A stretch of 24,160 nt of DNA from Clostridia bacterium (GTDB taxonomy: Bacteria > Bacillota > Clostridia > Christensenellales > Aristaeellaceae): contig JAEDIV010000019.1 in assembly GCA_016296675.1 (NCBI GenBank), positions 1 to 24,160 of the forward strand, given 5' to 3'. The translations under genes were made by a program, and so were the position numbers. A model generated the notes under the pieces. It did no database searches. It was not told the DNA's origin and was given only the letters and a program-made list of their open reading frames with translations. Of the stretch, positions 1 through 8,061 are shown in pieces. Within the stretch, counting starts at the first letter, position 1. Each line of letters begins with the position of its first letter.

Positions 1-74
1 CGATCCCCGCCCGGAAATCCCGAAGGATTTCAGGGGATCGGCCCTTCCCATCAAATAAGGTATTTTATTGATGG
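1..74 (+). repeat. Structured repeat element, copy A (cut by window edge)
   Basis: Positions 1-55 are identical to 14363-14417, and the next 19 bases differ at only three positions. Hairpin 1 pairs 1-8 with 33-40 (outer) and 14-20 with 25-31 (inner, CGAA loop). Hairpin 2 spans 48-74, with CCATCAA pairing TTGATGG. The differences from copy B shift the pairing of hairpin 2 rather than abolish it, which is what a conserved RNA structure would show. A terminator follows at 80-110. The first base of the outer stem lies outside the window, so the element may extend further left. The function is unknown. Confidence 0.8.
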
Positions 75-79
75 ATTGA

Positions 80-110
80 CCGCCCGCTTGGCGGGCGGAT
101 TTTTATTTTG
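80..110 (+). terminator. Rho-independent terminator after repeat copy A
   Basis: The stem CCGCCCGC (80-87) pairs with GCGGGCGG (91-98) around a TTG loop, and ATTTTTATTTT follows on the plus strand. It would end a plus-strand transcript entering from left of the window. On the minus strand the hairpin has no T-tract in the right place, so it is a poor terminator for the amidase gene that ends at 112. Confidence 0.75.
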
Positions 111-111
111 T

Positions 112-1452
112 TTACAGATTTGGAGCCACAACGCCCGGCGCTAAGCGCTCCAAGGCCGCAGCGGCGTTTAAAAGGCGCTCTTCGTCTGATCCGTACAGGA
201 TTGCGCCGCGAGGGGTGCCGTCTTCAGCCATGGCGAGATTGATGGTGATGGAGGGGAGATTGATGGTGTGCATAACGTCGGTGTGTCCGGTCATGAGACA
301 GGCGTCGAAGGACGCAAGCTCCTTTACGATTTTTGCCTTGATTTCTTCCCTTTCTTTGAGGGCTTCGCGGTAGGCGGGTTCATCGAGGTAGCCGGTGGCT
401 ACGTCCTTAGCCATCTGAAGCACGGTCACGCCGTAGGGCGCGCGCGTTTCGGAGGCTTCATTGTAGTAATCAATGATTTCCGAAAGCGTCTTTCTGGGCG
501 CATCGGATGCATGAAGATAGGCTTCAAGATCGTGCTTGAACGCATAGCGCATCACGTTTCTTCTGGTTACGGTGGTTGGGGGCTGGTTGATTTCGGTGAC
601 TTTGCCGCCTTCGTTTTTGAGCGCATTTAAGAGGGATTCGTATCTTGCCAGCTGCTCTTTTGATACCTGATCGCGGTTATAAGTGTTGATTGCGATTTTG
701 AGATCTTTTACGGGCGCGGGAGAAAGGGGAGAGATTTTGCGGCCGGCGATGGCGGAATAGACCATGTGCGCGTCCATAACGTCGCGGGTCAGAGGGCCTG
801 CGGTATCAAGGGCGAAACAGATGGGGATGATGCCGTCTCCGGGCAGGCTGCCGCCGGCGGGTTTGAACCCGGTAACGCCGTTTTGCGCAGCGCAGCCGAC
901 GATGGAAAAGCAGGTGTCGGTGCCGATGGCGAAGGCGCAAAGGCCTGCGGAGACGGCAACGGCGGAACCCGTGCTCGAGCCGCCGGGATCCATATTGGGG
1001 TGATAGGCGTTTATGACCTGACCGCCGCGCGATGAAAATCCGTTGGGCAGATCATCCGTCATGTAATTGGCAAATTCCGTCATGTTGGTTTTGCCCAGAA
1101 TGACCGCGCCGCTTTGACGAAGACGCTGGACGACGGGCGCATCTTTTTTAGCAATATGCTCTTTAAGCGCGACGCTTCCGGCGGTGGTGTGAAGGCCTTT
1201 TACGTCGATATTGTCCTTGATTAAGACAGGCAGACCGAAAAGGGGAAGGACGCGCGCGTCAGGATTCATATCCAGCGCACGGGCCTGTTCAAGCGCGGTT
1301 TCGTCGATTTCTGCAATGGCGTTTACGCCGTTTTTGCCGCCGACGGCTTCGATTCGGTCCAGATAGATTTTTACAAGAGAAACGCATGTCATTTCTCCGC
1401 TTACGAGTTTTTCATAAAGCAAGTGTGCAGGCTGATGGTAAATCGGGGTCAT
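112..1452 (-). CDS. Amidase signature family hydrolase
   Basis: A 446-residue serine amidase of the Ser-cisSer-Lys family, which hydrolyses a carboxamide; the substrate cannot be told. The catalytic Lys is K79 (VLIKDNID), the cis-Ser region is GGSSTGS at 157-163, and the probable nucleophile is S183. The usual GTDxGGSIR motif reads GTDTCFSIV at 177-185, so the glycine pair is replaced by Cys-Phe and the following Arg by Val. The reading frame is open upstream to 1638, but the start at 1452 is preferred: GGAGG lies just upstream, the family N-terminus begins here, and the longer version would overlap the upstream gene. It lies 47 bp downstream of the phosphoesterase-like gene and is probably co-transcribed. 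No signal peptide is seen. Confidence 0.88.
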   Translation of the reverse strand: MTPIYHQPAHLLYEKLVSGEMTCVSLVKIYLDRIEAVGGKNGVNAIAEIDETALEQARALDMNPDARVLPLFGLPVLIKDNIDVKGLHTTAGSVALKEHIAKKDAPVVQRLRQSGAVILGKTNMTEFANYMTDDLPNGFSSRGGQVINAYHPNMDPGGSSTGSAVAVSAGLCAFAIGTDTCFSIVGCAAQNGVTGFKPAGGSLPGDGIIPICFALDTAGPLTRDVMDAHMVYSAIAGRKISPLSPAPVKDLKIAINTYNRDQVSKEQLARYESLLNALKNEGGKVTEINQPPTTVTRRNVMRYAFKHDLEAYLHASDAPRKTLSEIIDYYNEASETRAPYGVTVLQMAKDVATGYLDEPAYREALKEREEIKAKIVKELASFDACLMTGHTDVMHTINLPSITINLAMAEDGTPRGAILYGSDEERLLNAAAALERLAPGVVAPNL

Positions 1453-1499
1453 GGTTTTCGCCTCCGTTTTGATATGTATGCAAGGTATTTCGCTGCGTT

Positions 1500-2045
1500 T
1501 TATTCGTATCTTCCCATGTACCATCCGGTCACGCTGTCTTTCTTGGCGTAAAGGCCGCGCGGCGTTTTTTCGATCACCGAAAGCGCGTCGCCCTTGGAAA
1601 CGGGAAGAAGATAATCTGTCATTTCGCTTGCGCGCCATACGCCGTTTTTCTGGTACAGCCCTTTGGCGGGGATGGTCATGATTCTTTCGCGAAACATTAC
1701 CTTTGCTGTGTCTGCACCGTTTTCAAGCACTGTCACTTCGTCGTCGCCCCAGCGGATGTAGCCGAAATCGGAAGAGGGTTCCTGATTGTCCAGCGCACGT
1801 ACTGTCGGAAGGCCGTCCCAAGTGAGAAGCGTATAATTCTTTGATGTGAAGGAGGAGAAGATCAGAAGATTGATCTGCCCTTCTTTTTTGATGCCGCAGC
1901 CGCCGTCGATGGAGAGAATATCGTCCTTTGAAAAATTCGCCTGCTTCAAAACCGACAAAACGCCTTCTTTGTGGGCATGCGCATCGGAAAAGACGAGGAT
2001 TCGCTTGTTTTCGGGAAAAGAAACCTTTTGAATAACGGTGTCCAT
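1500..2045 (-). pseudogene. Metallophosphoesterase lacking its central part
   Basis: The frame of 181 codons is open, but the protein seems to join two distant parts of a calcineurin-like phosphoesterase. Residues 14-46 carry the first metal motif (RILVFSDAHAH, D21 and H23) and the lead-in to the second. From residue 47, DGGCGIKKEGQINLLIF looks like the segment near the C-terminal end of the catalytic domain. The GDxxD and GNHD/E motifs that should lie between are absent, so about 100-150 residues seem to be missing and catalysis is unlikely. The last 60 residues (ending GLYAKKDSVTGWYMGRYE) look like a small SH3-like domain. The join is in frame. It may be a true deletion, an assembly error, or an unrecognised short family. 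A promoter at 2074-2102 serves it. Confidence 0.6.
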
Positions 2046-2073
2046 TCAAGCCCCCGCTCGCGTTTTTGGCATC

Positions 2074-2102
2074 ATTATAATATAGAAAAGGGCGATTAGC
2101 AA
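2074..2102 (-). promoter_or_regulatory. Sigma-A-type promoter for the phosphoesterase/amidase pair
   Basis: On the minus strand TTGCTA (2102-2097), a 17-bp spacer and TATAAT (2079-2074) lie about 30 bp upstream of the start at 2045. It is divergent from the MATE promoter in the same 186-bp gap. Confidence 0.65.
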
Positions 2103-2169
2103 GAAAGAATGGCGTTTCAGATCAAAAGCGTGAGTAGACCCGCGCTGTATCTCTTTTACACAAAGCTTG

Positions 2170-2198
2170 TTGACACGATACCATTCATATTTTATACT
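2170..2198 (+). promoter_or_regulatory. Sigma-A-type promoter for the MATE gene
   Basis: TTGACA (2170-2175), a spacer of exactly 17 bp and TATACT (2193-2198) predict a transcript start near 2205, giving a short leader before the GTG at 2232. No operator is evident. Confidence 0.8.
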
Positions 2199-2231
2199 CA
2201 ATCCATAGGATCATTATAATGGAAAGAATGG

Positions 2232-3611
2232 GTGAATGCGCCAATGGGCAAAATCCGCTTGAAGGACTTTATCGGCGACAAGCCGTTTTATCTGCAGGTG
2301 ACCAAAATTGCGCTGCCCATCATGGCGCAGCAGTTTGTCACCACGTTTGTAAACCTGATTGACAACATCATGGTCGGCGGCCTTGGCGAATCCGCTTTGA
2401 CGGCGGTTTCGGTTGCCAACCGCTTTTATATGATCGCGGCCTCTGTTCTTTGGGGATTATCCGGCGCGGCGGGTATTTTCATCGCGCAAAACTACGGCGC
2501 AAAGAAATACGAACGGTGCCAGAAGTTTTTGAACCTCAATATTACCCTTGGCGTCATTATTATGGCAGCGTTTATGTCGGTTTTGTTCATAACGCCCGAA
2601 TGGACGCTTCATCTGTTTTCGAAAAACGAGGAGATCATTGTACGCGGACTTGACTATGTGGAATACGCCAAGTTCTCCTATATTCCCTACAGCATATCGA
2701 TGGCCTGTATCATGGCCATGCAGGCCATCGGACAAAACAAGATCCAATTGAAGGTCGGCATTGTAACGGTACTTACGAATACGTTTTTAAACTGGGTGTT
2801 CATATACGGAAAGCTGGGCGTGACCCCGATGGGCGTCGGCGGCGCTGCGCTTGCGACGCTGATTGCAAGACTCTTGGAAATGAGCATCTACATCTTTCTT
2901 CTGATCGGCAAGAATTATTTCTACCGGCTGGATCTAAAGGGCCTTGTTAAGCTTGATTTTTCGCTTTTCAAAAGCATGCTTTCAAAGGCGATCCCCCTAA
3001 CGGCAAACGAAGTGCTGTTTCAGATCGGCATCTCTCTCGTGTTTAAATCCTACATGCGCATCGACGAGATTCTGGTTGCCGCGATTTCCATTGTCGATAC
3101 GGTCATGAACATTGCCTTCATCATCTTCAGCGGTCTGTCCGCTTCAATTGCGATTTTCATCGGCGGAAAGCTTGGAAGCGGAAAGTTGGACGAAGCGCGA
3201 GCGGACGCCAAAAGGATCATTGCCTTCGGCATCATGGTCGGCATCGTTGTCGCAAGCGTCATCTTCATCATTGCGCCGTATATTCATAATCTCTATGAAC
3301 TGAGCATGGATGCACAGATCGCGCTTAAAACAATGATCCGCATTAAATCGTGCCTTGTTCCGGTATATGTGGTCACAGTGTGTACGTTCTTTGTATTAAG
3401 AGCCGGCGGCGACGCGGTCTCCACACTCATTCTCGATTCCGGCTTTCTTTACGCCTGCCCGGTTCTGATATCAACTGTTCTTTCTCTTTTCACCCCGATC
3501 GGTCTTGTGCCTTTGTACATCGCAACGGAAAGCCTTGAAATCATCAAAATGTCTCTGGCCATCCTGCTTTTCAGAAGAGGAAAATGGGTCAAAAATTTGG
3601 CTGAAAACTGA
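2232..3611 (+). CDS. MATE family multidrug/Na+ (H+) antiporter
   Basis: A 459-residue integral membrane protein of normal MATE length with about 12 hydrophobic segments in two similar halves. The first half carries NLIDNIMVGGLG (41-52), the segment typical of the NorM/DinF-like superfamily. The expected role is export of cationic drugs or metabolites in exchange for Na+ or H+; the substrate cannot be predicted. The start is GTG at 2232, five bases after GGAAAG (2221-2226). An in-frame ATG at 2244 is the alternative, with a weaker ribosome site. It stands alone, with its own promoter (2170-2198) and terminator (3618-3655). Confidence 0.93.
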   Translation: MNAPMGKIRLKDFIGDKPFYLQVTKIALPIMAQQFVTTFVNLIDNIMVGGLGESALTAVSVANRFYMIAASVLWGLSGAAGIFIAQNYGAKKYERCQKFLNLNITLGVIIMAAFMSVLFITPEWTLHLFSKNEEIIVRGLDYVEYAKFSYIPYSISMACIMAMQAIGQNKIQLKVGIVTVLTNTFLNWVFIYGKLGVTPMGVGGAALATLIARLLEMSIYIFLLIGKNYFYRLDLKGLVKLDFSLFKSMLSKAIPLTANEVLFQIGISLVFKSYMRIDEILVAAISIVDTVMNIAFIIFSGLSASIAIFIGGKLGSGKLDEARADAKRIIAFGIMVGIVVASVIFIIAPYIHNLYELSMDAQIALKTMIRIKSCLVPVYVVTVCTFFVLRAGGDAVSTLILDSGFLYACPVLISTVLSLFTPIGLVPLYIATESLEIIKMSLAILLFRRGKWVKNLAEN

Positions 3612-3617
3612 TGAAAA

Positions 3618-3655
3618 CCCGCCGGTAAAATCAATTTGCCGGCGGGATGCTTTTT
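3618..3655 (+). terminator. Terminator of the MATE gene
   Basis: A 12-bp stem (3618-3629 with 3635-3646, CCCGCCGG/CCGGCGGG core and one G-U wobble) with a 5-base loop is followed by ATGCTTTTT, seven bases after the stop codon. Confidence 0.85.
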
Positions 3656-3726
3656 AGAAACGGTCTTCAAGAGGGATTCGTTTATCATGCTATGTTCTGT
3701 CCATCATAAAGAAAGGAGACAGAATC

Positions 3727-3813
3727 ATGTATCGAACGGATATGCAGGCGTTGATTATGACGCGGTATGAGGATGGGTACGCCATTGAGAAAACTTTTAC
3801 TCTAACACAGTAA
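3727..3813 (+). CDS. Small hypothetical protein, 28 aa
   Basis: A 28-codon frame beginning MYRTDMQAL. It has a strong ribosome site (AAAGGAGA, 3712-3719) at ideal distance from the ATG. It has no recognised domain, membrane segment or signal peptide. It could be a true small protein or the surviving 5' end of a lost gene. It lies 25 bp upstream of another short frame that also has a strong ribosome site, so the two may be a degraded two-gene unit. Confidence 0.4.
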   Translation: MYRTDMQALIMTRYEDGYAIEKTFTLTQ

Positions 3814-3838
3814 AACAGCGAAATACGCAGGAGGACAT

Positions 3839-4051
3839 ATGGACGTTCACAGTCAGGTGGATTACCATCAAACCCTTTTGGATAGGTGTACTTCGCTCAT
3901 CGCCGCTTGCGATAGCAAAGCGTCGTTTGCCCTTTCATTTGTTGGTGTAATCATAGGTATGACGGTTTCCAGAATGCCAGAGAACCCCATAAATGCCGAT
4001 ATCTTTTTCTTTGAACATGCCGTCGCCTCCTTATGTATATCACAAGATTAA
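3839..4051 (+). pseudogene. N-terminal fragment resembling a Pycsar-type membrane effector (PycTM-like)
   Basis: A 70-residue frame with AGGAGG just upstream of the ATG. Residues 11-43 (LLDRCTSLIAACDSKASFALSF and the following hydrophobic stretch) resemble the amphipathic helix plus first membrane segment of PycTM/DUF5706 effectors, where a D-x-K-A-S motif precedes the helix. The second membrane helix and C-terminal part are missing, and the last residues look unrelated to the family. The +1 frame stays open briefly after 4000 (to about 4072), so a frameshift is possible, but I could not follow a family match there. No nucleotide cyclase gene is nearby. I call it a relic from memory of the family pattern; a small one-helix membrane protein is the alternative. 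Confidence 0.4.
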
Positions 4052-4177
4052 CACCAACCTAAAATAAATTCAAGAGCGGAAAGACCGTTGAACCGGGAAA
4101 AGCGAAAATGTAATCGCAACCTATATTTAATGTTTGCAAAATCAGCGAAAATTGTGGATTTTGGCGATGCTGTATTG

Positions 4178-4183
4178 TATAAT
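4178..4183 (+). promoter_or_regulatory. Probable -10 box for the RDD/ABC operon
   Basis: A perfect TATAAT lies 55 bp upstream of the RDD start. The -35 is not convincing: TTGTGG at 4152 would need a 20-bp spacer. It is the only good -10 site in the gap. Confidence 0.45.
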
Positions 4184-4238
4184 AAAATAGGATAATGGTG
4201 TGTATACGCACGCCGGTTATGAAAGGATAGAACGCGCT

Positions 4239-4997
4239 ATGTATGATCTTCAAAAGGCCAGCATGTTCAAAAGAATATCGGCGTATCTGTTTGATGGGAT
4301 TCTTCTGAGCATCGTTGCGGTTTTGTGCATGCTGGCGCTTTCTGCTGTTTTGGGCTACGACGGATATTCCGAAACGGTGGATGCCGCCTATGACAAATAT
4401 GCAGAGATGTACGGCGTGGATCTTCGGATTTCGACGAGCGAATATGAAAAGCTCGATCAGGAAGCAAAAGAGAATACGCAAAAGGCGCTTAATGCGCTTA
4501 ACGCCGATCAGGAAAGCCGCAGGGCGCTTAACATGATGATGCAGCTGAGCCTTTTAATCGCCTCCTTCGGCATTCTGACAGGCTTTGTGATCATGGAATT
4601 TGCGATTCCGATGATATTGAAAAACGGGCAGACGCTGGGAAAAAAAATCTTCGGCATTGCCGTTATGCATACATCCTTTATAAAGATTTCGGGTCCAATG
4701 CTTTTTGCGCGGACGATCCTTGGAAAATTTGCCATTGAGACGATGGTTCCTGTATACATACTGATCATGATGTTCTTCGGGGCAATCGGCGTTGTCGGGC
4801 CTGCGATACTGATTCTCATCGCGGTTCTTCAGATTGCCGTTTTGATTTTCACAAACACCAATTCCGCCATCCATGATCTTCTTTCAAAGACCGTGACGGT
4901 GGATCTGATGAGCCAGAAGATCTTCGAAAACGAAGACGAACTTCTCAAGTGGAAAGAACAGATGCATGCGGAAAAAGCCGCAAGGCAACCTTACTGA
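4239..4997 (+). CDS. RDD family integral membrane protein
   Basis: A 252-residue membrane protein. The start has the family motif (FKRISAYLFDGILL, R and D conserved in helix 1). TLGKKIFGIAV precedes the later helices, and the C-terminal end has the hallmark NSAIHDLLSKTVTVD. Between the first two membrane segments is an unusually long, charged, probably helical loop of about 65 residues. RDD proteins are proposed to be transporters or ion antiporters, but this member's function is unknown. The ATG at 4239 follows AAAGGA; an earlier in-frame GTG at 4200 would add residues without family match. It lies 36 bp before the ABC ATPase gene with no terminator between, so it probably heads that operon. 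Confidence 0.8.
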   Translation: MYDLQKASMFKRISAYLFDGILLSIVAVLCMLALSAVLGYDGYSETVDAAYDKYAEMYGVDLRISTSEYEKLDQEAKENTQKALNALNADQESRRALNMMMQLSLLIASFGILTGFVIMEFAIPMILKNGQTLGKKIFGIAVMHTSFIKISGPMLFARTILGKFAIETMVPVYILIMMFFGAIGVVGPAILILIAVLQIAVLIFTNTNSAIHDLLSKTVTVDLMSQKIFENEDELLKWKEQMHAEKAARQPY

Positions 4998-5033
4998 CAG
5001 ACACATCAAACTATATAAAGGGAAGGGATACTT

Positions 5034-6128
5034 ATGAAAATCGTTCTTGAGAATCTGACCAAGATTTTCCCCAGCCGCAACAAAAAATCGTCTGACGAGG
5101 TTGTTGCCGTAAACAATTTCAATTTTGAAATTCCCGATGGCAAGCTGATCGGTCTTCTCGGCCCCTCCGGCTGCGGAAAGTCCACGACGCTTTACATGAT
5201 TTCCGGCCTTCAGAAGCCGACAGGCGGAAAAATCTATTTTGGCGATGATGATGTTACCGAAGTTTCCACGGAGAAGCGCGGCATCGGTCTGGTGTTTCAG
5301 AACTACGCGCTGTATCCCCATCTGACCGTCCGCCAGAACATCCTGTTCCCGCTTCAGAATCTCAGGGGCGCGGACAAGATGAGCAAGGACGACATGCTGA
5401 AAAGAGCATATGAAGTTGCCAAGCTCGTTCAGATTGAAGAGCTCATGGACAGAAAGCCTTCGGAACTTTCCGGCGGCCAGCAGCAGCGCGTCGCGATTGC
5501 CCGCGCGCTTGTCAAGATGCCGAGAGTCCTTCTCCTTGACGAACCGCTTTCGAACCTCGACGCGCGCCTTCGCCTTCAGACCCGCGAAGAAATCCGCCGC
5601 ATCCAGAAGGAAACGAAAATCACGACCGTGTTCGTTACCCACGACCAGGAAGAGGCCATGTCCATTTCCGACCTGATCGTCGTTATGAAGCTGGGCGTAC
5701 TTCAGCAGATCGGCGCGCCGCAGGATGTTTATGACGAGCCGGCGAACCTGTTTGTCGCAAAGTTCCTCGGCACTCCGCCCATCAATGTATTTGACGGCGA
5801 AGTCAAGGGCGGAAAGCTCTATATCGGCGATGACGCCGTATTGGATGTCAAGAATGTGCCCGACATGCCTGTAACCGTCGGCATCCGTCCCGAGGGCTTT
5901 GTGCTGGATGAAAACGGCCCGTTCAAGTGCCGCCTTTCCAATGTCGAAGTCATGGGCCGCGATGTAAGCATCGTCTCCACCCATCCTGCGTCTTTGAATC
6001 CCATCATCCGCTCCATCATCAACGCCGACCACAAGGTTGAACCCAAGAACGATGAAGTGGCCTACACCCTGAAACCTCACAAGGTATTCCTTTTTGACAA
6101 GGAAACCGAGAACAGGATTCGTTTTTGA
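5034..6128 (+). CDS. ABC transporter ATP-binding protein, MsmK/UgpC type
   Basis: A 364-residue ATPase that powers the importer formed with the next three genes. Walker A is GPSGCGKST (43-51), the Q-loop lies at VFQN (87-90), the signature is LSGGQQQR (145-152), Walker B is VLLLDE (165-170), the D-loop is SNLDA (173-177) and the switch His is H203. All are intact. A C-terminal TOBE/OB extension (about 240-364) is typical of carbohydrate (CUT1) importers. The start has GGGAAGGGAT upstream. The permease gene follows after 11 bp. The family transports oligosaccharides, glycerol-3-phosphate or related compounds; the sequence does not show which. Confidence 0.94.
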   Translation: MKIVLENLTKIFPSRNKKSSDEVVAVNNFNFEIPDGKLIGLLGPSGCGKSTTLYMISGLQKPTGGKIYFGDDDVTEVSTEKRGIGLVFQNYALYPHLTVRQNILFPLQNLRGADKMSKDDMLKRAYEVAKLVQIEELMDRKPSELSGGQQQRVAIARALVKMPRVLLLDEPLSNLDARLRLQTREEIRRIQKETKITTVFVTHDQEEAMSISDLIVVMKLGVLQQIGAPQDVYDEPANLFVAKFLGTPPINVFDGEVKGGKLYIGDDAVLDVKNVPDMPVTVGIRPEGFVLDENGPFKCRLSNVEVMGRDVSIVSTHPASLNPIIRSIINADHKVEPKNDEVAYTLKPHKVFLFDKETENRIRF

Positions 6129-6139
6129 GGTGAAGATGT

Positions 6140-7084
6140 ATGGTAGATAGCAAGCAGCAATGGAAAGCCTGGCTGTATCTGGCCCCGGCGATCATTCTTT
6201 TATTGGTATTTACGGTATGGCCCATCATCAATACCGTTTCCATGGCGTTTTTGGAAGGCTACAGCGGCCTGACCAAGACCGGCGGTGATGTTTCGTTCAA
6301 ACTGGGCGTCGGCAACTTTACCCACGTTGTTGCGCATCCTGATTTTCAGCAGGCGCTACTCAACACCTGCCTTCTTTGCGTGATCACGGTTCCCGTGTCC
6401 ACGATTCTTGCGCTTTTGATTGCGGTTGCGCTTAACGCAATAAAGCCCCTTAGAAAAGCGCTTCAGACCGTTTTCTTCCTTCCGTATGTCACCAACTCCA
6501 TCGCCATCGGCATGGTTTTTGCGGCAATGTTCAACGTCATCGGAAGCGTCGGAACAAGAAGACAGATCATCTCCTCCTACGGCATCGTAAACGATGTCAT
6601 CATGGCCCTTGGCGGCGACTGGGTCAACTGGATCAACTCCGGCTCCGCATACTGGGCGAATATGCTGGTCATGGTCGTATACATTGTCTGGAACGCGCTG
6701 CCGTTTAAGATTCTGGTGCTTCTGGGCGGTCTTCAGAGCGTCAACAAGCAGTATTACGACGCAGCCAAGGTCGACTCCACGCCCCGCTGGCGCGTTCTGA
6801 CCCGAATCACGGTTCCGCTGCTTTCGCCCATGATTGCCTATGTCGTCATTACCGGCTTTATCGGCGGCTTTAAGGAATACACCTCCATCGTCGGTATCTT
6901 CGGCGAAAAGATGGGCCCCGTGCACGATCCGGGCAGACTCAACACCATGGTCGGCATGATCTACGATTCGCTTGAAAGGGACAATCAGGGCGGCGCGAGC
7001 GCTGCGGCGCTGATTCTTTTCGGAATCATTCTGATCGTCACCATGATCAACCTCTATGTCAGCAAAAAGCGCGTGCACTATTAA
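6140..7084 (+). CDS. ABC transporter permease, UgpA/MsmF type
   Basis: A 314-residue inner membrane component with an N-terminal helix after a short cytoplasmic tail, about six membrane segments, and the EAA loop (YYDAAKVDSTPRWRVL, about 205-220) that docks on the ATPase. The first of two permeases of a CUT1-type importer. The ATG at 6140 is preferred over the ATG at 6136, which reaches a stop after four codons. GAGGTG gives the ribosome site. The substrate is unknown. Confidence 0.92.
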   Translation: MVDSKQQWKAWLYLAPAIILLLVFTVWPIINTVSMAFLEGYSGLTKTGGDVSFKLGVGNFTHVVAHPDFQQALLNTCLLCVITVPVSTILALLIAVALNAIKPLRKALQTVFFLPYVTNSIAIGMVFAAMFNVIGSVGTRRQIISSYGIVNDVIMALGGDWVNWINSGSAYWANMLVMVVYIVWNALPFKILVLLGGLQSVNKQYYDAAKVDSTPRWRVLTRITVPLLSPMIAYVVITGFIGGFKEYTSIVGIFGEKMGPVHDPGRLNTMVGMIYDSLERDNQGGASAAALILFGIILIVTMINLYVSKKRVHY

Positions 7085-7103
7085 GGGAAGGGGGAGAGAA
7101 GGC

Positions 7104-7997
7104 ATGTCTGAAAATACGTTTAAGGTCATGAAGCAAAGAAACATGCGCAGAATCTCCGGCCTTACAGAGCCGATGCGCATTTTTAGCCAGCTTGGAATTT
7201 ATCTCTTCCTGTTCCTGATGGCGCTGATTGTTCTTTTCCCGTTTTACTGGATGGTCATTTCCTCGCTCAAATCCCTTGCGGAATACAAACTGAGCCCGCC
7301 GACCTTCTGGCCCAAGCAGGTGCTTTTGTCGAACTATGCCGACGCGTTCACGACGGCAAACCTCGGAACGCTTTTCGTGAACACCATGTATGTCGGCCTT
7401 GTATCCACGATTCTGTCCCTCATTATCACGGTGCTTACGGCGTTTGCCTTTGCCCGCCTTGAATTCAAGGGCAAGGAACTTCTCTTTGGCGCGCTTCTCG
7501 CCACCATGATGATCCCGGGCGAGCTTTTCACCATCACCAACTATTCCACCGTCATTTCCTTCGGATGGCTCAACACCTTTACGGTTCTGATCGTTCCGTT
7601 CCTGGTCAGCATTTTCTACATCTACCTTCTTAGGCAGAATTTCCTTCAGATCCCCAATGAACTCTATCTTGCTGCAAAGGTGGACGGAACGAGCGATTTT
7701 AAGTACCTTTGGAAGGTCATGGTTCCGCTGGCGCTTCCGACGCTGATCTCCATCACCATCTTAAAGATGATGGGCGCGTGGAACAGCTACATCTGGCCGC
7801 GTCTGGTTGCCAACGACGAAGCGCACAGAATGATCACCAACGGTCTTAGAAACGCCTTCACGGAAACGACCGGCGACGTCAATTATCCGGTTCAGATGGC
7901 GGCGGTTGCGCTGGTTTCGCTGCCGCTGTTCCTCGTGTTTGTGTTCCTCAGAAAGTATATCATGTCCGGCGTAAGCCGAAGCGGTATCAAGGGATAA
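7104..7997 (+). CDS. ABC transporter permease, UgpE/MsmG type
   Basis: A 297-residue second permease with six predicted membrane helices and the EAA loop LYLAAKVDGTSDFKYLWK (187-204). It pairs with the preceding permease as a heterodimer. The frame is open upstream to 7056, overlapping the previous gene, but AAGGGGGAG sits just before the ATG at 7104 and the protein then begins as the family does. A 64-bp gap follows before the binding-protein gene. It holds only a weak 5-bp hairpin (8002-8018) and T-rich sequence, which might uncouple expression of the binding protein. Confidence 0.92.
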   Translation: MSENTFKVMKQRNMRRISGLTEPMRIFSQLGIYLFLFLMALIVLFPFYWMVISSLKSLAEYKLSPPTFWPKQVLLSNYADAFTTANLGTLFVNTMYVGLVSTILSLIITVLTAFAFARLEFKGKELLFGALLATMMIPGELFTITNYSTVISFGWLNTFTVLIVPFLVSIFYIYLLRQNFLQIPNELYLAAKVDGTSDFKYLWKVMVPLALPTLISITILKMMGAWNSYIWPRLVANDEAHRMITNGLRNAFTETTGDVNYPVQMAAVALVSLPLFLVFVFLRKYIMSGVSRSGIKG

Positions 7998-8061
7998 TAT
8001 TACAGGCATTCCACCTGTTTTATTAGATAATTCCATTCAAAAGAAAGGAAGGACTTCAACA

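Larger units (their letters stand above)
3656..4238. other. Gene-poor stretch between MATE and RDD genes
   Basis: Apart from the two short frames (3727-3813, 3839-4051) and a -10-like box at 4178, I see no gene. The minus-strand frame covering 4059-4481 overlaps the RDD gene and has no family features. The decayed frames suggest past gene loss here. Confidence 0.5.

Noticed and set aside
4884..6080. 398-codon minus-strand frame over the ABC ATPase gene
   Set aside because: The plus strand encodes a complete ATPase with all motifs; the antisense frame has none.
7056..7103. Upstream start for the second permease
   Set aside because: It would overlap the previous gene, lacks a ribosome site and does not fit the family N-terminus; 7104 has a strong site.
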